From Bacteroidales bacterium (lineage in GTDB: Bacteria; Bacteroidota; Bacteroidia; Bacteroidales; VadinHA17): a stretch of DNA of 8,282 nt. Each line of letters opens with the position of its first letter. Within the stretch, counting starts at the first letter, position 1. The position numbers were made by a program, and so were the translations under genes. Under the pieces are notes generated by a model, which had not been told where the DNA came from, did no database searches, and saw nothing but the letters and a program-made list of their open reading frames with translations. Positions 1 to 6,183 of this stretch are shown here, piece by piece. The DNA lies in the NCBI GenBank assembly GCA_015486475.1, contig WFRO01000313.1, forward strand, positions 1 through 8,282, in the 5' to 3' direction.

Positions 1-2
1 CA

Positions 3-1679
3 CCGGAGATCACTGAAAACATTTTCTCGGACGTAGCTGTTGAGGGAACGACGGATAAGACCGGTCCCGCACAGGACCTCCCGGCACAAATATTGCCTGA
101 TGCCTGTTTGAACAGTGTTAATTGCAACAGGATAGGTTGGTATTGGCGTGAACAGTATTACCGGATCAAATATGCCAACACGGTAATTTCCAGGATCGAT
201 GATGCAGAATGGACCAGTGAGGAAGAAAAGAACAACATTCTCGGAAAAGCTTACTTCCACAGGGCCAGGGCTTACTATCGTCTGGTAAACCAATTCGGTG
301 ACGTACCGTTGATCCTGCATGAGATCACCGAGCCCAAGCTGGATTTTTATTCCTGCACCCGTCAAAGCATCCTGGAAAAATGTAAAAAAGACCTCACTTT
401 TGCGGCCCAGTGGGTTTATAAGGAGAGTGACGGCGTACCCATAGGGGATGTCAACAAGGCTGCTGTGTACCACCTGCTCGCAAAAGTTGACCTGGCATTG
501 CTGGATTTCGACGGTGCCATTGCCGCAGCCAGTGCTGTGATCAATGACGGCTATCATCATCTGATGACTGAAAGGTTTGGCGTTGACAAAGACGATACTA
601 CCCGCAATGTGATCTGGGATCTTCATCAGGCTCCGAACAAGTCGCTTCCGGAAAACACTGAAAAGATCTTTATGCTTATCTCCCGTGAAGATTTCACAGA
701 AGGAGGAGCCAGCGAAAGAACTTCGATCATGAGGCAGTGTGTTCCTTTTTACGGATCGAACAAGATCAAAACCCCATACGGGAACAGGGGCATGCGTGAC
801 CTGCCTCTGGGCTCACATGGTGTTCAGATCGATCTTGTCACCAAGTACGGTAGAGGCATAGGCCGTTGCAGGCTAAGTGCATACGGACAGTTCACGATAT
901 GGACCGATCCCAATGACCTGCGTCATGCACCCGGAAACTGGATGAATATGACGGACCTGGTATATAATGACCCGGACCTGATCACCAAAGGAGACCCTTA
1001 TTATGGCAAACATCTTCAGTTATATGATTCCGCCGGTGGTATACTTTGCACGGATACTATCCGCTCATGGTATAACTGGCCTTATTATAAATTATATGTG
1101 GCTGACCCGACAGATGCAACACCGGACGGCGGACGCGGTGACTGGTATGTATACCGTCTGGCCGAGACCTATTTGCTGCGGGCAGAAGCTTATTTCTGGA
1201 AGGGAGATCCTGACAATGCAGCCGCCGATGTAAATGCGGTACGTACCCGCGCCGGATGTGCTCCTTACACTGCTGCAGATATTAACATAGGAACGATCCT
1301 TGACGAACGGGCACGTGAACTCTATTATGAAGAGCCCCGGAAAACAGAACTTACGCGAATAGCTTTCATACTGGCCGAAACGGGTAAGACCTGCTACAAT
1401 GGCAAAAGTTACAGTATGAATAACTTTTCATCTGATAACTTCTGGTATGACAGAGTGATCGAGAAGAACAATTTCTATCGTGAGAATATTGTCGCACCCC
1501 ATTACACATACAGGGCCGCTCCCTGGATCGTCCTGTGGCCCGTGCCGGCCCCGGCCATTAACGGGAACCTCGAAGGAGTGATCAACCAGAATGAAGGATA
1601 TCCCGGAGCTGAAAACAATGTAAAACCCTGGAAATGGGTTGACGGACCAGGTGAAGGAGACGTTGTCCCGCAAGACTGA
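3..1679 (+). CDS. SusD/RagB-family outer-membrane glycan-binding lipoprotein (5' partial)
   Basis: The frame is open from the left edge to the TGA at 1677-1679, giving 558 visible residues. SusD-family proteins usually have about 500-650, so only the N-terminus with its lipoprotein signal is missing. A TTG at 93 and an ATG at 100 (another frame) are not the start, because the frame continues upstream without a stop. Family hallmarks are visible: the TPR-like segment GKAYFHRARAYYRL...FGDVPL (about 243-311), the C-terminal helix YRLAETYLLRAEAYF...DVNAVRTRAG (about 1153-1257), DERARELYYEE (about 1300-1335), and the closing WPVPAPAINGN...QNEGYPG (about 1540-1610). Known role: SusD proteins sit on the outer membrane as a lid over a SusC TonB-dependent transporter and bind oligosaccharides. 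A susC gene is expected just upstream, outside the window. The substrate cannot be told from the sequence. A strong terminator follows. Confidence 0.95.
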   Translation, partial: PEITENIFSDVAVEGTTDKTGPAQDLPAQILPDACLNSVNCNRIGWYWREQYYRIKYANTVISRIDDAEWTSEEEKNNILGKAYFHRARAYYRLVNQFGDVPLILHEITEPKLDFYSCTRQSILEKCKKDLTFAAQWVYKESDGVPIGDVNKAAVYHLLAKVDLALLDFDGAIAAASAVINDGYHHLMTERFGVDKDDTTRNVIWDLHQAPNKSLPENTEKIFMLISREDFTEGGASERTSIMRQCVPFYGSNKIKTPYGNRGMRDLPLGSHGVQIDLVTKYGRGIGRCRLSAYGQFTIWTDPNDLRHAPGNWMNMTDLVYNDPDLITKGDPYYGKHLQLYDSAGGILCTDTIRSWYNWPYYKLYVADPTDATPDGGRGDWYVYRLAETYLLRAEAYFWKGDPDNAAADVNAVRTRAGCAPYTAADINIGTILDERARELYYEEPRKTELTRIAFILAETGKTCYNGKSYSMNNFSSDNFWYDRVIEKNNFYRENIVAPHYTYRAAPWIVLWPVPAPAINGNLEGVINQNEGYPGAENNVKPWKWVDGPGEGDVVPQD

Positions 1680-1727
1680 TCCGGTCAGGAATACTCCCGG
1701 GAATTATACCCACCTCAAAACAGATCG

Positions 1728-1761
1728 AAAAAAGTTCCCTCAACCGAGGGAACTTTTTTTT
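1728..1761. terminator. Bidirectional intrinsic terminator between susD-like and araC-like genes
   Basis: The arms GTTCCCTC (1734-1741) and GAGGGAAC (1746-1753) pair perfectly around an AACC loop (1742-1745). Six A residues precede the stem (1728-1733) and eight T residues follow it (1754-1761), so the stem extends by A-T pairs and each strand gives a U-tract. It lies 48 nt after the susD stop and 11 nt beyond the araC stop, so it should terminate both convergent transcripts. The rest of this 93-nt gap holds nothing else recognisable. Confidence 0.93.
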
Positions 1762-1772
1762 GCCGGATCAAC

Positions 1773-2678
1773 TTAAAAACAAAAGCCTTTTTGCATTTCT
1801 TCCGACCCCAGTAAATATTGTTTCTGATACTCTTTAGGCATTAATTTTACCCGTTTTTTAAAGGTCCGGTAAAAATGGGAAAGGTTATTAAACCCACATT
1901 CATAACAGATCTGGGTTACCGACAGATCATTATCGATCAATAAACGGCAGGCATAATTGATCCTCAACTCGTTGATATAAGAAACAAAGCTTTTCCCTGT
2001 ATTTTTTTTAAAATACCGGCTCAAATAAGAAGCATTGAAACCAAATTTTCTGGCCACATCCTCCAGGGTTATCTTATTGGTATAATTCCGGTTAATAAAC
2101 TGCAGAGTCTTGATCAACCGACGATTTTGCATCTCAAACTGTGAGAGATCATTCTCAAAGCCGCGTGTAGCCATCAAATGATAGTGTTCCGATTCAGCCA
2201 TGTCCTTCAGGATCTCAAAAAACAACAGGAATCGTGCTACCCCTGAAACGCGTAATAATTTTTTCACTTTTTTCCCAATGGGTATATTGTCCGGGGCATC
2301 GATCGCGATCCCCCTGGAAGCTGACGAAAGAAGGTTCCTGACAGAGGTCAGATCACCGAATTCATTGATCTCACTTTCCATAAAATTCCCGGGAAAATGT
2401 ACGACAACTGCTTTTACGATCTTACCGGGGTCATTTTCATAGTAAACATGATCATTCTTCCAGAAATGAGGAAGACCACTGCCCAACAGCACCAGATCGC
2501 CTTTCCCAAATGGCTCTATTCTGTCACCAACAAATTTCTTTCCAAAACTTTCCTCCACGAATATGATCTCATATTCATTATGAAAATGCCAGGGGAACGT
2601 AAAATGATCAAACTCATCCCATTTTACTTTCAGATATTCCCCTCCGGGAAAAGTGATCAGTTCGTGCATGATCTTCAT
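1773..2678 (-). CDS. AraC-family transcriptional regulator with N-terminal cupin sensor domain
   Basis: This is a 301-residue cytoplasmic protein, about the usual length for AraC-family sugar regulators. The N-terminal half is a cupin-like ligand domain: PWHFHNEYEI (29-38) supplies the usual histidine cluster, and GDLVLLGSGLPHFW (60-73) is the second conserved strand. The C-terminal DNA-binding domain has two helix-turn-helix units, about 204-225 (ITLEDVARKFGFNASYLSRYF) and about 252-274 (LSVTQICYECGFNNLSHFYRTF), ending in the typical MPKEY (280-284). The start at 2678 gives MKIMHEL; the methionine at codon 4 is a possible alternative, and no clear ribosome binding site distinguishes them. 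It is convergent with susD and divergent from the enzyme operon, so it is the natural candidate regulator of the operon and perhaps of itself. It is visibly more AT-rich than the operon. Its ligand is unknown, probably a sugar. Confidence 0.95.
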   Translation of the reverse strand: MKIMHELITFPGGEYLKVKWDEFDHFTFPWHFHNEYEIIFVEESFGKKFVGDRIEPFGKGDLVLLGSGLPHFWKNDHVYYENDPGKIVKAVVVHFPGNFMESEINEFGDLTSVRNLLSSASRGIAIDAPDNIPIGKKVKKLLRVSGVARFLLFFEILKDMAESEHYHLMATRGFENDLSQFEMQNRRLIKTLQFINRNYTNKITLEDVARKFGFNASYLSRYFKKNTGKSFVSYINELRINYACRLLIDNDLSVTQICYECGFNNLSHFYRTFKKRVKLMPKEYQKQYLLGSEEMQKGFCF

Positions 2679-2702
2679 AGGCGTAGAATTTTATGCGTAA
2701 GG

Positions 2703-2718
2703 ATAATTGTAAAGGATC
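2703..2718 (+). promoter_or_regulatory. Candidate operator, left copy of 16-bp direct repeat
   Basis: The sequence ATAATTGTAAAGGATC matches the copy at 2813-2828 at 15 of 16 positions in the same orientation. It lies 25-40 nt upstream of the araC-like start codon, where a bound protein could cover the araC promoter. Direct-repeat sites of about this length are typical of AraC-family binding. That this regulator binds here is inferred from position only. Confidence 0.5.
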
Positions 2719-2812
2719 TCACACAGACGAATTGAATTTATAAAAGACGTCACTTTTTAATAAAAGTACACATATTTTCCTAAAACCAGGATTTGAGGTA
2801 AAAAAAAAACTT

Positions 2813-2828
2813 ATAATTGTAAAGAATC
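2813..2828 (+). promoter_or_regulatory. Candidate operator, right copy of 16-bp direct repeat
   Basis: The sequence ATAATTGTAAAGAATC repeats the copy at 2703-2718 with one G-to-A change, 110 bp further on. Both copies are followed by CA-rich sequence containing ACAGA (in 2719-2730 and 2829-2842), so similarity fades gradually. It lies 58-73 nt before the start of the URO-D-like gene and just after a ten-A tract (2800-2809). It could be an activator site for the operon, which is inference. Confidence 0.5.
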
Positions 2829-2854
2829 AACAACAACAGATACCAGCATTTTTC

Positions 2855-2862
2855 TTTCTTTG
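2855..2862 (+). promoter_or_regulatory. Weak candidate -7 promoter element for the enzyme operon
   Basis: TTTCTTTG matches the Bacteroidota -7 consensus TAnnTTTG except at the second position, and lies 24-31 nt before the ATG at 2886. No TTG -33 element is found at the normal spacing; the nearest TTG (2817-2819) is inside the candidate operator and too far away. A poor -33 box would suit an activator-dependent promoter, but one degenerate match in AT-rich DNA is weak evidence. Confidence 0.25.
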
Positions 2863-2885
2863 TATTAAATCAAGATAAACATATT

Positions 2886-3920
2886 ATGACGGATAAACAA
2901 TGGGAGATCCTTCTCTTTGTTATCAATGGCCATGGCTCGGGAAAAGATGTCGGTTTCATCATCGACAGTCCCTGGCTGCCGGGATGGAACGGGCTGACCA
3001 AACTTCAGTATTACACCTCTGACGCCGCGTGGTTCCAGACCAATAAGAAGGCTGTGGAGACCTTCCCGGATGTACTTTTTCTGCCGGGGTTCTGGTCGGA
3101 ATACGGCATGGCCACCGAGCCTTCGGCTTTCGGCAGCAAGATCTCCTGGCACGAGGCCTCGCTTCCCTGGGCAGGCACGCTGATCAGGGACATCACGGAT
3201 ATCGCCGCCCTGGAGATCCCCGACCCGGCCAAAGACGGCCTGCTGCCTTTCATGACCCAGCGGCTGAAGAACATGGAAGAAGAGATCGCGGCGCTGGGAC
3301 ACCGCATCCGTTTTGCCGTGGCACGGGGCCCGCTGAACATCGCCTCCTACCTGCGGGGCACCACGGAGCTAATGACCGACATCATGATGTATCCCGAAGA
3401 GGTGCAGGCCCTGCTGGAGAAGATCACCACCTTCACGATACGCTGGCTGCAACGCCAGAAGGAGCTCTTCCCCTCCATCGAAGGGATCTTCATCCTGGAC
3501 GATCTCATCGGCTTCGTCGGTGATATGGAGTTCCGGACCTTCGTTCTGCCTTATCTGCAAAGAATCTTCGGTGCTTTTGATACCCGGGTACGTTTCCTGC
3601 ACAACGACGCCCAGGGATTGATCACAGCCAAATATCTGCAGGAGATGGGCGTCAACCTTTTCAATTTCAGCTTTGAGCATTCCCTCAACGAGATACGCTC
3701 CCTGGCAGGTCCTGAGGTGACGCTGCTGGGCAACCTGCCGCCCCGCGACGTGCTGGCGGCCGGCACCCCGGAAACCGTCAGGGAAGAGACCGAAAAAATG
3801 ATCCTGGAGACGAACGATCACTCCCGCATCCTCTGGTCCTGCGGCGGAGGCATGCCCCCGGAGGTCCCTACGGAAAACCTGGAGGCATTTATCGATACGG
3901 TACATAACACACTCCAATGA
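2886..3920 (+). CDS. Uroporphyrinogen decarboxylase (URO-D) superfamily protein, methyltransferase-like
   Basis: This is a 344-residue protein without a signal peptide, the usual length for URO-D-fold proteins. Visible family features are the N-terminal GFIIDSPWLPGW (23-34), RGPLNIASYLRG (147-158, the conserved GP...L..G segment), ILDDLIGFVGDMEFRTFVLPY (203-223), GNLPPRDVL (282-290), and the closing SCGGGMPPEVPTENLEAF (318-335). True haem-pathway HemE looks unlikely because the gene sits with sugar-locus genes and the sequence resembles the MtaA/CmuA-like branch more. In those methyltransferases zinc is bound by an HxC motif plus a distant Cys. Here the matching places read His239-Asn-Asp241 and Cys319, so one thiol ligand seems replaced by Asp. 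The reaction is unknown. It is the first gene after the divergent regulatory region and overlaps the next gene by ATGA. It is the only clearly cytoplasmic enzyme of the operon. Confidence 0.88.
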   Translation: MTDKQWEILLFVINGHGSGKDVGFIIDSPWLPGWNGLTKLQYYTSDAAWFQTNKKAVETFPDVLFLPGFWSEYGMATEPSAFGSKISWHEASLPWAGTLIRDITDIAALEIPDPAKDGLLPFMTQRLKNMEEEIAALGHRIRFAVARGPLNIASYLRGTTELMTDIMMYPEEVQALLEKITTFTIRWLQRQKELFPSIEGIFILDDLIGFVGDMEFRTFVLPYLQRIFGAFDTRVRFLHNDAQGLITAKYLQEMGVNLFNFSFEHSLNEIRSLAGPEVTLLGNLPPRDVLAAGTPETVREETEKMILETNDHSRILWSCGGGMPPEVPTENLEAFIDTVHNTLQ

Positions 3921-5185
3921 TCTTTTATATGAAAAGAAAATATTTTTTGCTGCCTGTTTTCCTGATGTCCATCGTGACCCTGCCCCTGTTTTCCCAAAAT
4001 TCCTGGAAGATCACCGTGGATGCCGGCGATCATGCCCGTCAAAACTGTCCAGTATATGCGAAGATCCCCGGGGATATGCCGGACAATATCAGCACTGATT
4101 CCCTGGTCTGGTCCCTGCAGGAGATCACCGGCAAAGAAAAAAAGCCTGTCGCCTGCCAGCAGGAGGGTAATGGTATCTGGTTCATATTAAAGGGGACGAC
4201 CCCGGCCCGTGCACGCCGGGTTTTTCTGCTGGAGAGGAAAAGATCCGCAGCGGAAAGCCCCCGGATGAAGGTGGAGAAAGATTACGCCTCCTACCTCCTG
4301 AAAAGGGACGGGCAACCTGTCCTGAGTTACCGTTTCCGCACCCAGGCACCTCCTGCAGGCGTAGATCCCCTCTATCAGAAAAGCGGCTACATCCACCCCC
4401 TCTGGTCTCCTGCCGGAGATACGCTGACCCGCATACAGCCTCCCGACCACCGTCATCATTACGGCCTCTGGGGGCCCTGGACCAAGACCCATATCGACGG
4501 CCGTGAGGTGGACTTCTGGAACCTGGGCAAAGGCCAGGGCACCGTACGGTATGCCGGTCTGCTGGGGATAACAGAAGGACCGGTCTTCTGTGGCATACAA
4601 GTGCACCAGGAACACATTGATTTCGGCGCCAAAGGTCCCGACCGTACCGCCCTCGACGAGACCCTGCAGGTACGGGCCTGGGATGTGGGAGATCATGCCT
4701 GGATGGTGGATTATACCACGACCCAATCCTGCCCCCTGCCTGACGGGATCCTGCTGGATGCCTACCGCTACGGCGGGGGACTGGGGTACAGGGCCACAGA
4801 ACGATGGACCCGCAAGAATTCCACGGTGCTCACCTCCGAAGGAAAGACCCGGAAAGATGCCGACGGCACCAATGCCCGCTGGTGCCGCATCGAAGGGGCC
4901 ATGCCGGAAGGAGACTGCGGCATCCTTTTCATGGACCACCCCGGCAACAGGGACTATCCCGAGCCCATGCGCGTATGGCCCGAGGATGCCAACAAAGGAC
5001 GCGGCGACCTTTTCTTCGAGTTCTGCCCCATACGACACCACCCCTGGACGATGGAACGGGGACGATCCTACACATTACGCTACAGAATGCTTATCTTTGA
5101 CGGAACCCTGAGCCCGGAAGAGGCGGAGATGATGTGGAACGGTTTTGCTTATCCGCCGGAAGTGAAAACAGAAGTCGAAAAGTAA
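3917..5185 (+). CDS. Secreted PmoA-family (DUF6807) protein
   Basis: The protein has 422 residues from the ATG at 3917, which overlaps the preceding stop as ATGA and suggests translational coupling. A second ATG at 3929 gives MKRKYFLLPVFLMSIV...FSQ, a cleaner Sec signal peptide, and may be the real start (418 residues). After the signal comes the domain often annotated PmoA-like or DUF6807, roughly residues 125-405. Marks are PPDHRHHYGLWGPWT (175-189) with its histidine cluster, VDFWNLGKGQG (198-208), GILFMDHPGNRDYPEP (335-350), and the final RYRMLIFDG (388-396). The family name is historical and does not imply methane oxidation. The protein should be periplasmic and soluble. Such proteins often neighbour Gfo/Idh/MocA oxidoreductases and ThuA-like proteins in sugar loci of Bacteroidota and Planctomycetota, so a carbohydrate role is likely, but the activity is not known. 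A heptad repeat follows the stop. Confidence 0.87.
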   Translation: MIFYMKRKYFLLPVFLMSIVTLPLFSQNSWKITVDAGDHARQNCPVYAKIPGDMPDNISTDSLVWSLQEITGKEKKPVACQQEGNGIWFILKGTTPARARRVFLLERKRSAAESPRMKVEKDYASYLLKRDGQPVLSYRFRTQAPPAGVDPLYQKSGYIHPLWSPAGDTLTRIQPPDHRHHYGLWGPWTKTHIDGREVDFWNLGKGQGTVRYAGLLGITEGPVFCGIQVHQEHIDFGAKGPDRTALDETLQVRAWDVGDHAWMVDYTTTQSCPLPDGILLDAYRYGGGLGYRATERWTRKNSTVLTSEGKTRKDADGTNARWCRIEGAMPEGDCGILFMDHPGNRDYPEPMRVWPEDANKGRGDLFFEFCPIRHHPWTMERGRSYTLRYRMLIFDGTLSPEEAEMMWNGFAYPPEVKTEVEK

Positions 5186-5228
5186 CCACCAACTACCAAC
5201 TACAAACCACAAACTACAAACTACCAAC
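5180..5228 (+). repeat. Degenerate 7-bp tandem repeat, consensus YACMAAC
   Basis: Seven adjacent heptamers run from 5180 to 5228. Six fit YACMAAC (for example CACCAAC, TACCAAC, TACAAAC); the first, AAGTAAC (5180-5186), fits only in its second half and overlaps the preceding stop codon. The array fills the 44-nt gap up to one base before the thuA-like ATG at 5230, leaving no room for a separate promoter or terminator. Confidence 0.9.
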
Positions 5229-5229
5229 C

Positions 5230-6000
5230 ATGAAACAACTAACATTCTTCCTGCTGCTGGCACTCATTCTCCCCTCCGCATGGGGCCAGGGCCACCATGA
5301 AAAGGATCTAAAAGGAAAGAAGGTATTGATCTACACAAAGAACGGAAAAGGGTATGTCCATGACAACATCCCGGCCAGTGTGAAAGCGCTGGAAGAGATC
5401 TGCCGGGAGATGGGCATCACGGCCGATGCCACGGACGATCCGGGTGCTTTTACGAAGAAGAACCTGAAGCAGTACGATGCGCTGATCTTCTCCAACACCA
5501 ACAACGAGGTCTTCGACAACGAAGCCCAGAAACAAGCCCTGCAGGACTACATCCGTCACGGAGGAGGTTTCGTAGGCATCCATTCGGCCAATGCCACCGA
5601 GCGTGACTGGCCCTGGATGTGGGCCATGGTAGGAGGTAAGTTCGTCCGCCATGCCGCCCACCAACAGTTCGTCGTCACGGTCACCGACCCGGACAACCCC
5701 TCCACCTCCTTCCTGCCCCAACGCTGGACGGTGAATGACGAATGTTATTACTCCAACGAGCTGAACCCGGACATCCACGTGCTGCTGTCGGCCGACCTGA
5801 CAACCGTGAAAGACAAGGGACGCGATGAGTATCCGGGCCGTACCTTCGGCGACTACTTCCCCCTCTGCTGGTGCCACACCTGGGACGGCGGCCGCGAATG
5901 GTACACCGCTCTGGGACATGATGCCTCCACATACTCCGATCCGGTATTCCGGAAGCATTTGAAAGGTGGGATAGAGTGGGTATTGGAAAGTAAGAAGTAA
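5230..6000 (+). CDS. Secreted ThuA-like domain protein
   Basis: A 256-residue protein from the ATG at 5230. The frame is open back to 5134, but that extension overlaps the upstream gene and translates the heptad repeat. Starting at 5230 gives a normal Sec signal peptide (residues 1-20, MKQLTFFLLLALILPSAWGQ), so the protein is probably periplasmic. The rest is a glutamine-amidotransferase-like ThuA fold: KVLIYTKNGKGYVHDNIP (31-48), the YDALIF strand (82-87), GGGFVGIHSANAT (111-123), GGKFVRHAAHQ (135-145), DECYY (170-174), and GHDASTY...HLKGGIEWVL (229-252). The namesake ThuA belongs to rhizobial trehalose catabolism with the Gfo/Idh/MocA dehydrogenase ThuB, which forms 3-keto-disaccharides. 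A Gfo/Idh/MocA gene follows directly here, which supports a related keto-sugar role, though the substrate is unknown. The last residues (SKK) and the stop lie inside a heptad repeat. Confidence 0.92.
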   Translation: MKQLTFFLLLALILPSAWGQGHHEKDLKGKKVLIYTKNGKGYVHDNIPASVKALEEICREMGITADATDDPGAFTKKNLKQYDALIFSNTNNEVFDNEAQKQALQDYIRHGGGFVGIHSANATERDWPWMWAMVGGKFVRHAAHQQFVVTVTDPDNPSTSFLPQRWTVNDECYYSNELNPDIHVLLSADLTTVKDKGRDEYPGRTFGDYFPLCWCHTWDGGREWYTALGHDASTYSDPVFRKHLKGGIEWVLESKK

Positions 6001-6022
6001 TAAGGCAGAAGGCAAAAGGAGC
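5988..6022 (+). repeat. Degenerate 7-bp tandem repeat, AAGKNAN type
   Basis: Five adjacent heptamers begin with AAG: AAGTAAG (5988), AAGTAAT (5995), AAGGCAG (6002), AAGGCAA (6009) and the decayed AAGGAGC (6016). The first two units encode the last residues and stop codon of the ThuA-like protein. Confidence 0.8.
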
Positions 6023-6026
6023 TTTC

Positions 6027-6068
6027 AGGTTCCAAGTTCCATGTTCCAGGTTTCAGGTTCAAAGGACA
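6027..6068 (+). repeat. Degenerate 7-bp tandem repeat, ANGTTCC type
   Basis: Adjacent heptamers AGGTTCC (6027), AAGTTCC (6034), ATGTTCC (6041), AGGTTTC (6048) and AGGTTCA (6055), with a decayed sixth unit (6062-6068). In reverse complement the unit is GRAACHT-like, the same family as the array at 7577-7618 in the opposite orientation. Confidence 0.88.
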
Positions 6069-6070
6069 AT

Positions 6071-6140
6071 GAATATCGAATAACGAACACCGAATGATGA
6101 ATTTTGAATTTTGATTTATGAGTTATGATTTATGAATGAC
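6071..6140 (+). repeat. Degenerate 7-bp tandem repeat, GANTNNN type
   Basis: Ten consecutive heptamers all begin with GA, starting at 6071, 6078, 6085, 6092, 6099, 6106, 6113, 6120, 6127 and 6134. Examples are GAATATC, GAATAAC and GAATTTT (twice). Two bases (6069-6070) separate it from the preceding array, in a different phase. After it, AATGAC/TATGAC recurs at 6135, 6146 and 6157, an 11-bp spacing. The rest of this 183-nt gap up to the ATG at 6184 shows no clear promoter or terminator. Confidence 0.88.
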
Positions 6141-6183
6141 CACTGTATGACTATTATATGACAAAACTCTTATTCCCTACATC

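Noticed and set aside
93..95. TTG as the start of the SusD-like gene
   Set aside because: The frame is open back to position 3 and a SusD protein needs an N-terminal lipoprotein signal, absent here, so the gene starts outside the window.
4187..5041. Open frame of 284 codons on the - strand
   Set aside because: It is antisense to the PmoA-like gene, shows no family motif, and arises from the codon bias of the real gene.
3917..5185. Methane monooxygenase subunit, from the PmoA name
   Set aside because: There is a Sec signal but no multi-pass membrane pattern and no pmoB or pmoC neighbours. The label comes from a domain family name.
5180..5228. CRISPR array
   Set aside because: Units are 7 bp without spacers and no cas genes are visible, so this is a simple tandem repeat.
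5134..5229. Upstream extension of the ThuA-like gene
   Set aside because: The extra residues come from the end of the PmoA-like gene in another frame and from the heptad repeat. Starting at 5230 gives a complete signal peptide.
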